Positions 14,269 through 15,505 of a stretch of DNA of 15,505 nt are shown here, in pieces. Source of the DNA: an uncultured bacterium. Its GTDB lineage: Bacteria > Patescibacteriota > Minisyncoccia > Minisyncoccales > JAQTVQ01. Every line of letters begins with the position of its first letter. The stretch's first letter is position 1. The notes under the pieces were generated by a model that saw nothing but the letters and a program-made list of their open reading frames with translations, searched no databases and was not told where the DNA came from. The stretch is taken from the NCBI GenBank assembly GCA_903839905.1, contig CAIMDX010000001.1, positions 1 to 15,505 of the forward strand, written 5' to 3'. The position numbers and the translations under genes were made by a program.

Positions 14269-15144
14269 TCATTTTCCATCATTTATCTCAACATTTTCTC
14301 CATCCGCGACCACTTTGATATCGCCATTGATGTCCGTCCTAAGGATATTGATACCAGATTTTTCAAGCCTGGTCAAAACTTCTTTCGCGGGGTGGCCGTA
14401 ACTGTTCTTGCCGACTTGGATTATCGCAAATTTAGGAGAAACTTTATCTAAAAAATTTTGCGAAGTGGAATATTTTGATCCGTGATGCGCTACTTTTAAA
14501 ACCTGCGCGAAAATATTTTCCGAAGATTCTATCATTTTTTGCTCTTCATAAAATCCAATATCTCCACAAAAAATAAAACTGTTATTTTTAAAATCCAACC
14601 TCAACGCCAAAGAATCTTCGTTATCTTCATTCTTTGTTTTATCCTGGCCGGAAAAAGGAGAAAGAATTGAAAATGCCGCACTTCCGGCAATAATTTTCTG
14701 GCCTGCCAAAACTTTTATTTCCTTGGCCCCTTCCTTAAGTTCTTCTTCCTTGAACTTTTGCCATTCTTTGAATTCGGCTGTATTCTCCGCCGCTAAACCG
14801 GACCAAATAATATTTTCAACTTTATAATTTTTTAAAGTTTCCAATATTCCGAACAAATGGTCTTTGTCGGGATGGGTCAAAATAATCATATCCAGATCCC
14901 TGTCCCAGAAAGAAAGTTCCTGCGATAATTTTTCCAAAATTGCCGCGTCCGGCCCGCCGTCAATAAGAATCTGATGGCCTTGCGGAGTCTTGATGAATAT
15001 AGCGTCTCCCTGTCCGACATTGAAGAAAACAACCTCCATTTTTTCAACTAAAAAATGAGAATAAAAAACGGCTTGCCAAGCCGCTAAATTAACTAAAACT
15101 AAAAAACTTAATATTAAAAATGCTTGCTTTTTGCCGCTAGTCAT
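14269..15144 (-). CDS. Membrane-anchored ComEC-type metallo-beta-lactamase-fold hydrolase
   Basis: The product has 291 residues. One hydrophobic segment (about 8-30) is followed by a complete metallo-hydrolase domain of the ComEC/Rec2 C-terminal type: FFNVGQGDA (40-48), ILIDGG (59-64), THPDKDH (90-96), CGD (193-195), VAHHGS (218-223) and SYGHP (248-252). All expected metal ligands are present. The large membrane channel of full ComEC (usually 700 or more residues) is absent, so this is the stand-alone form, with the domain probably facing outward. In the family this domain is a nuclease that degrades one strand of incoming DNA; related stand-alone proteins are implicated in DNA or nucleotide-phosphate cleavage. 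It lies 7 bp downstream of the DUF1858 gene, suggesting an operon. The stop is TGA followed directly by TAG. There is no Shine-Dalgarno sequence. Confidence 0.85.
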   Translation of the reverse strand: MTSGKKQAFLILSFLVLVNLAAWQAVFYSHFLVEKMEVVFFNVGQGDAIFIKTPQGHQILIDGGPDAAILEKLSQELSFWDRDLDMIILTHPDKDHLFGILETLKNYKVENIIWSGLAAENTAEFKEWQKFKEEELKEGAKEIKVLAGQKIIAGSAAFSILSPFSGQDKTKNEDNEDSLALRLDFKNNSFIFCGDIGFYEEQKMIESSENIFAQVLKVAHHGSKYSTSQNFLDKVSPKFAIIQVGKNSYGHPAKEVLTRLEKSGINILRTDINGDIKVVADGENVEINDGK

Positions 15145-15151
15145 TTAAAAA

Positions 15152-15385
15152 TTATTTATTCAAATCCTTAAGCAGATTTTTGCAATCAATCCCGTATTGC
15201 CGGCAAAGATCGCCTATTTTCAACTGCTCCATTTCCATTTTGGCGAACGGGCAGGACAGACAAGGCAATTCATATTTGGCCAAAATTTCCTCCGCTCCAG
15301 CCCTCTGTAATATTTCCGCTAAAGTGGTTTCTTCTGTTACCTCCTTTCCAGTTTTTATTTTTTTATTTAAATTTTTAGTGGTCAT
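15152..15385 (-). CDS. DUF1858 redox-disulfide domain protein
   Basis: The product has 77 residues. Residues about 20-75 are a DUF1858 (ScdA-N-like) domain: TTLAEILQRAG…ILAKYELPCLSCPFAKMEMEQLKIGDLCRQYGIDCKNLL. The CxxC pair Cys42/Cys45 followed by PFA matches the family core (C-x-G-CPLA). Two further Cys (61 and 68) are extra. This family is associated with hybrid-cluster proteins and with thiol or iron-sulfur chemistry, but the exact job is unknown. A redox or metal-cluster role is inferred. It is the first gene of a probable two-gene operon with the ComEC-type hydrolase. Confidence 0.8.
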   Translation of the reverse strand: MTTKNLNKKIKTGKEVTEETTLAEILQRAGAEEILAKYELPCLSCPFAKMEMEQLKIGDLCRQYGIDCKNLLKDLNK

Positions 15386-15470
15386 AATCTTTAAAGTTAA
15401 ACTTCTTATAAAATTTATAATTATAATAACATGACAAAAATTATAAGCAAAATTGATGAAACCTAAATTA
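15386..15470 (-). promoter_or_regulatory. A/T-rich leader and probable promoter region of the DUF1858 operon
   Basis: Two TATAAT hexamers lie on the minus strand (15445-15440 and 15425-15420), either of which could be a -10 box. The -35 partners are weak: TTGCTT at 15450-15445 has a 19-bp spacing to the nearer one. The leader before the ATG has no Shine-Dalgarno sequence. Confidence 0.3.
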
Positions 15471-15505
15471 CTAATTAGCCTAACAAAGCCCCAAATCCCA
15501 ATGAC
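15470..15505. repeat. Dispersed hairpin repeat, copy R4 (cut by the window edge)
   Basis: CTAATTAGCCTAACAAAG followed by CCCCAAATCCCAATGAC closely matches the left end of R3 (14132-14166) in the same orientation. The rest lies beyond the window. Confidence 0.75.

Noticed and set aside
15339..15346. GGAGGT on the minus strand inside the DUF1858 gene, as a ribosome binding site for a shorter start
   Set aside because: No ATG, GTG or TTG follows in frame at a suitable distance, so it is coincidental coding sequence.
1..15505. Alternative genetic code with TGA read as Gly or Trp, as in some Patescibacteria
   Set aside because: Thousands of Gly and Trp codons in the open frames are all GGN and TGG, with no in-frame TGA.

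Overview
The window looks like a piece of a Candidate Phyla Radiation (Patescibacteria) genome, most likely Parcubacteria-like. This is an inference from four things: a giant, modular, Thr/Ser-rich surface protein; an enlarged adenylate-kinase-like protein; dispersed A/T-rich hairpin repeats between genes; and start codons without Shine-Dalgarno sequences. The standard code fits. No in-frame TGA interrupts about 3,800 Gly- and Trp-rich codons, so TGA is not read as Gly or Trp.

Positions 1-11518 (minus strand) are essentially one giant gene that runs off the left edge. Its frame is open from the ATG at 11518 to about 6485. There a single base is missing compared with the gene's own internal repeats, and the reading continues in another frame, open to position 1. 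Together the two parts give at least about 3,838 codons. From the N-terminus the protein has two tandem cytoplasmic helix-turn-helix units, one membrane segment, low-complexity stalks with small beta domains, and long beta-rich repeat modules. Into these modules are set a carbohydrate-binding-like domain plus a NodB polysaccharide deacetylase, and further on a LamG-like domain. An Asn-rich right-handed beta-helix follows before the window edge.

Positions 11519-11992 form a divergent control region. It holds a promoter candidate for each side, a perfect 15-bp palindrome, and smaller inverted repeats. To the right is a small MerR/excisionase-type HTH gene (11993-12238, plus strand) with its own terminator.

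Positions 12298-12912 contain no convincing protein gene. Two same-orientation copies of a long hairpin repeat flank a strong candidate for a structured RNA of about 225 nt on the minus strand, with its own promoter, nested long-range helices and terminator.

Positions 13023-15385 hold three minus-strand genes. In transcription order these are a 77-aa DUF1858 redox-disulfide protein, a membrane-anchored ComEC-type metallo-hydrolase 7 bp downstream, and, after a third repeat copy, a zinc-finger adenylate-kinase-like enzyme closed by a strong stem-loop. A fourth repeat copy begins at the right edge.
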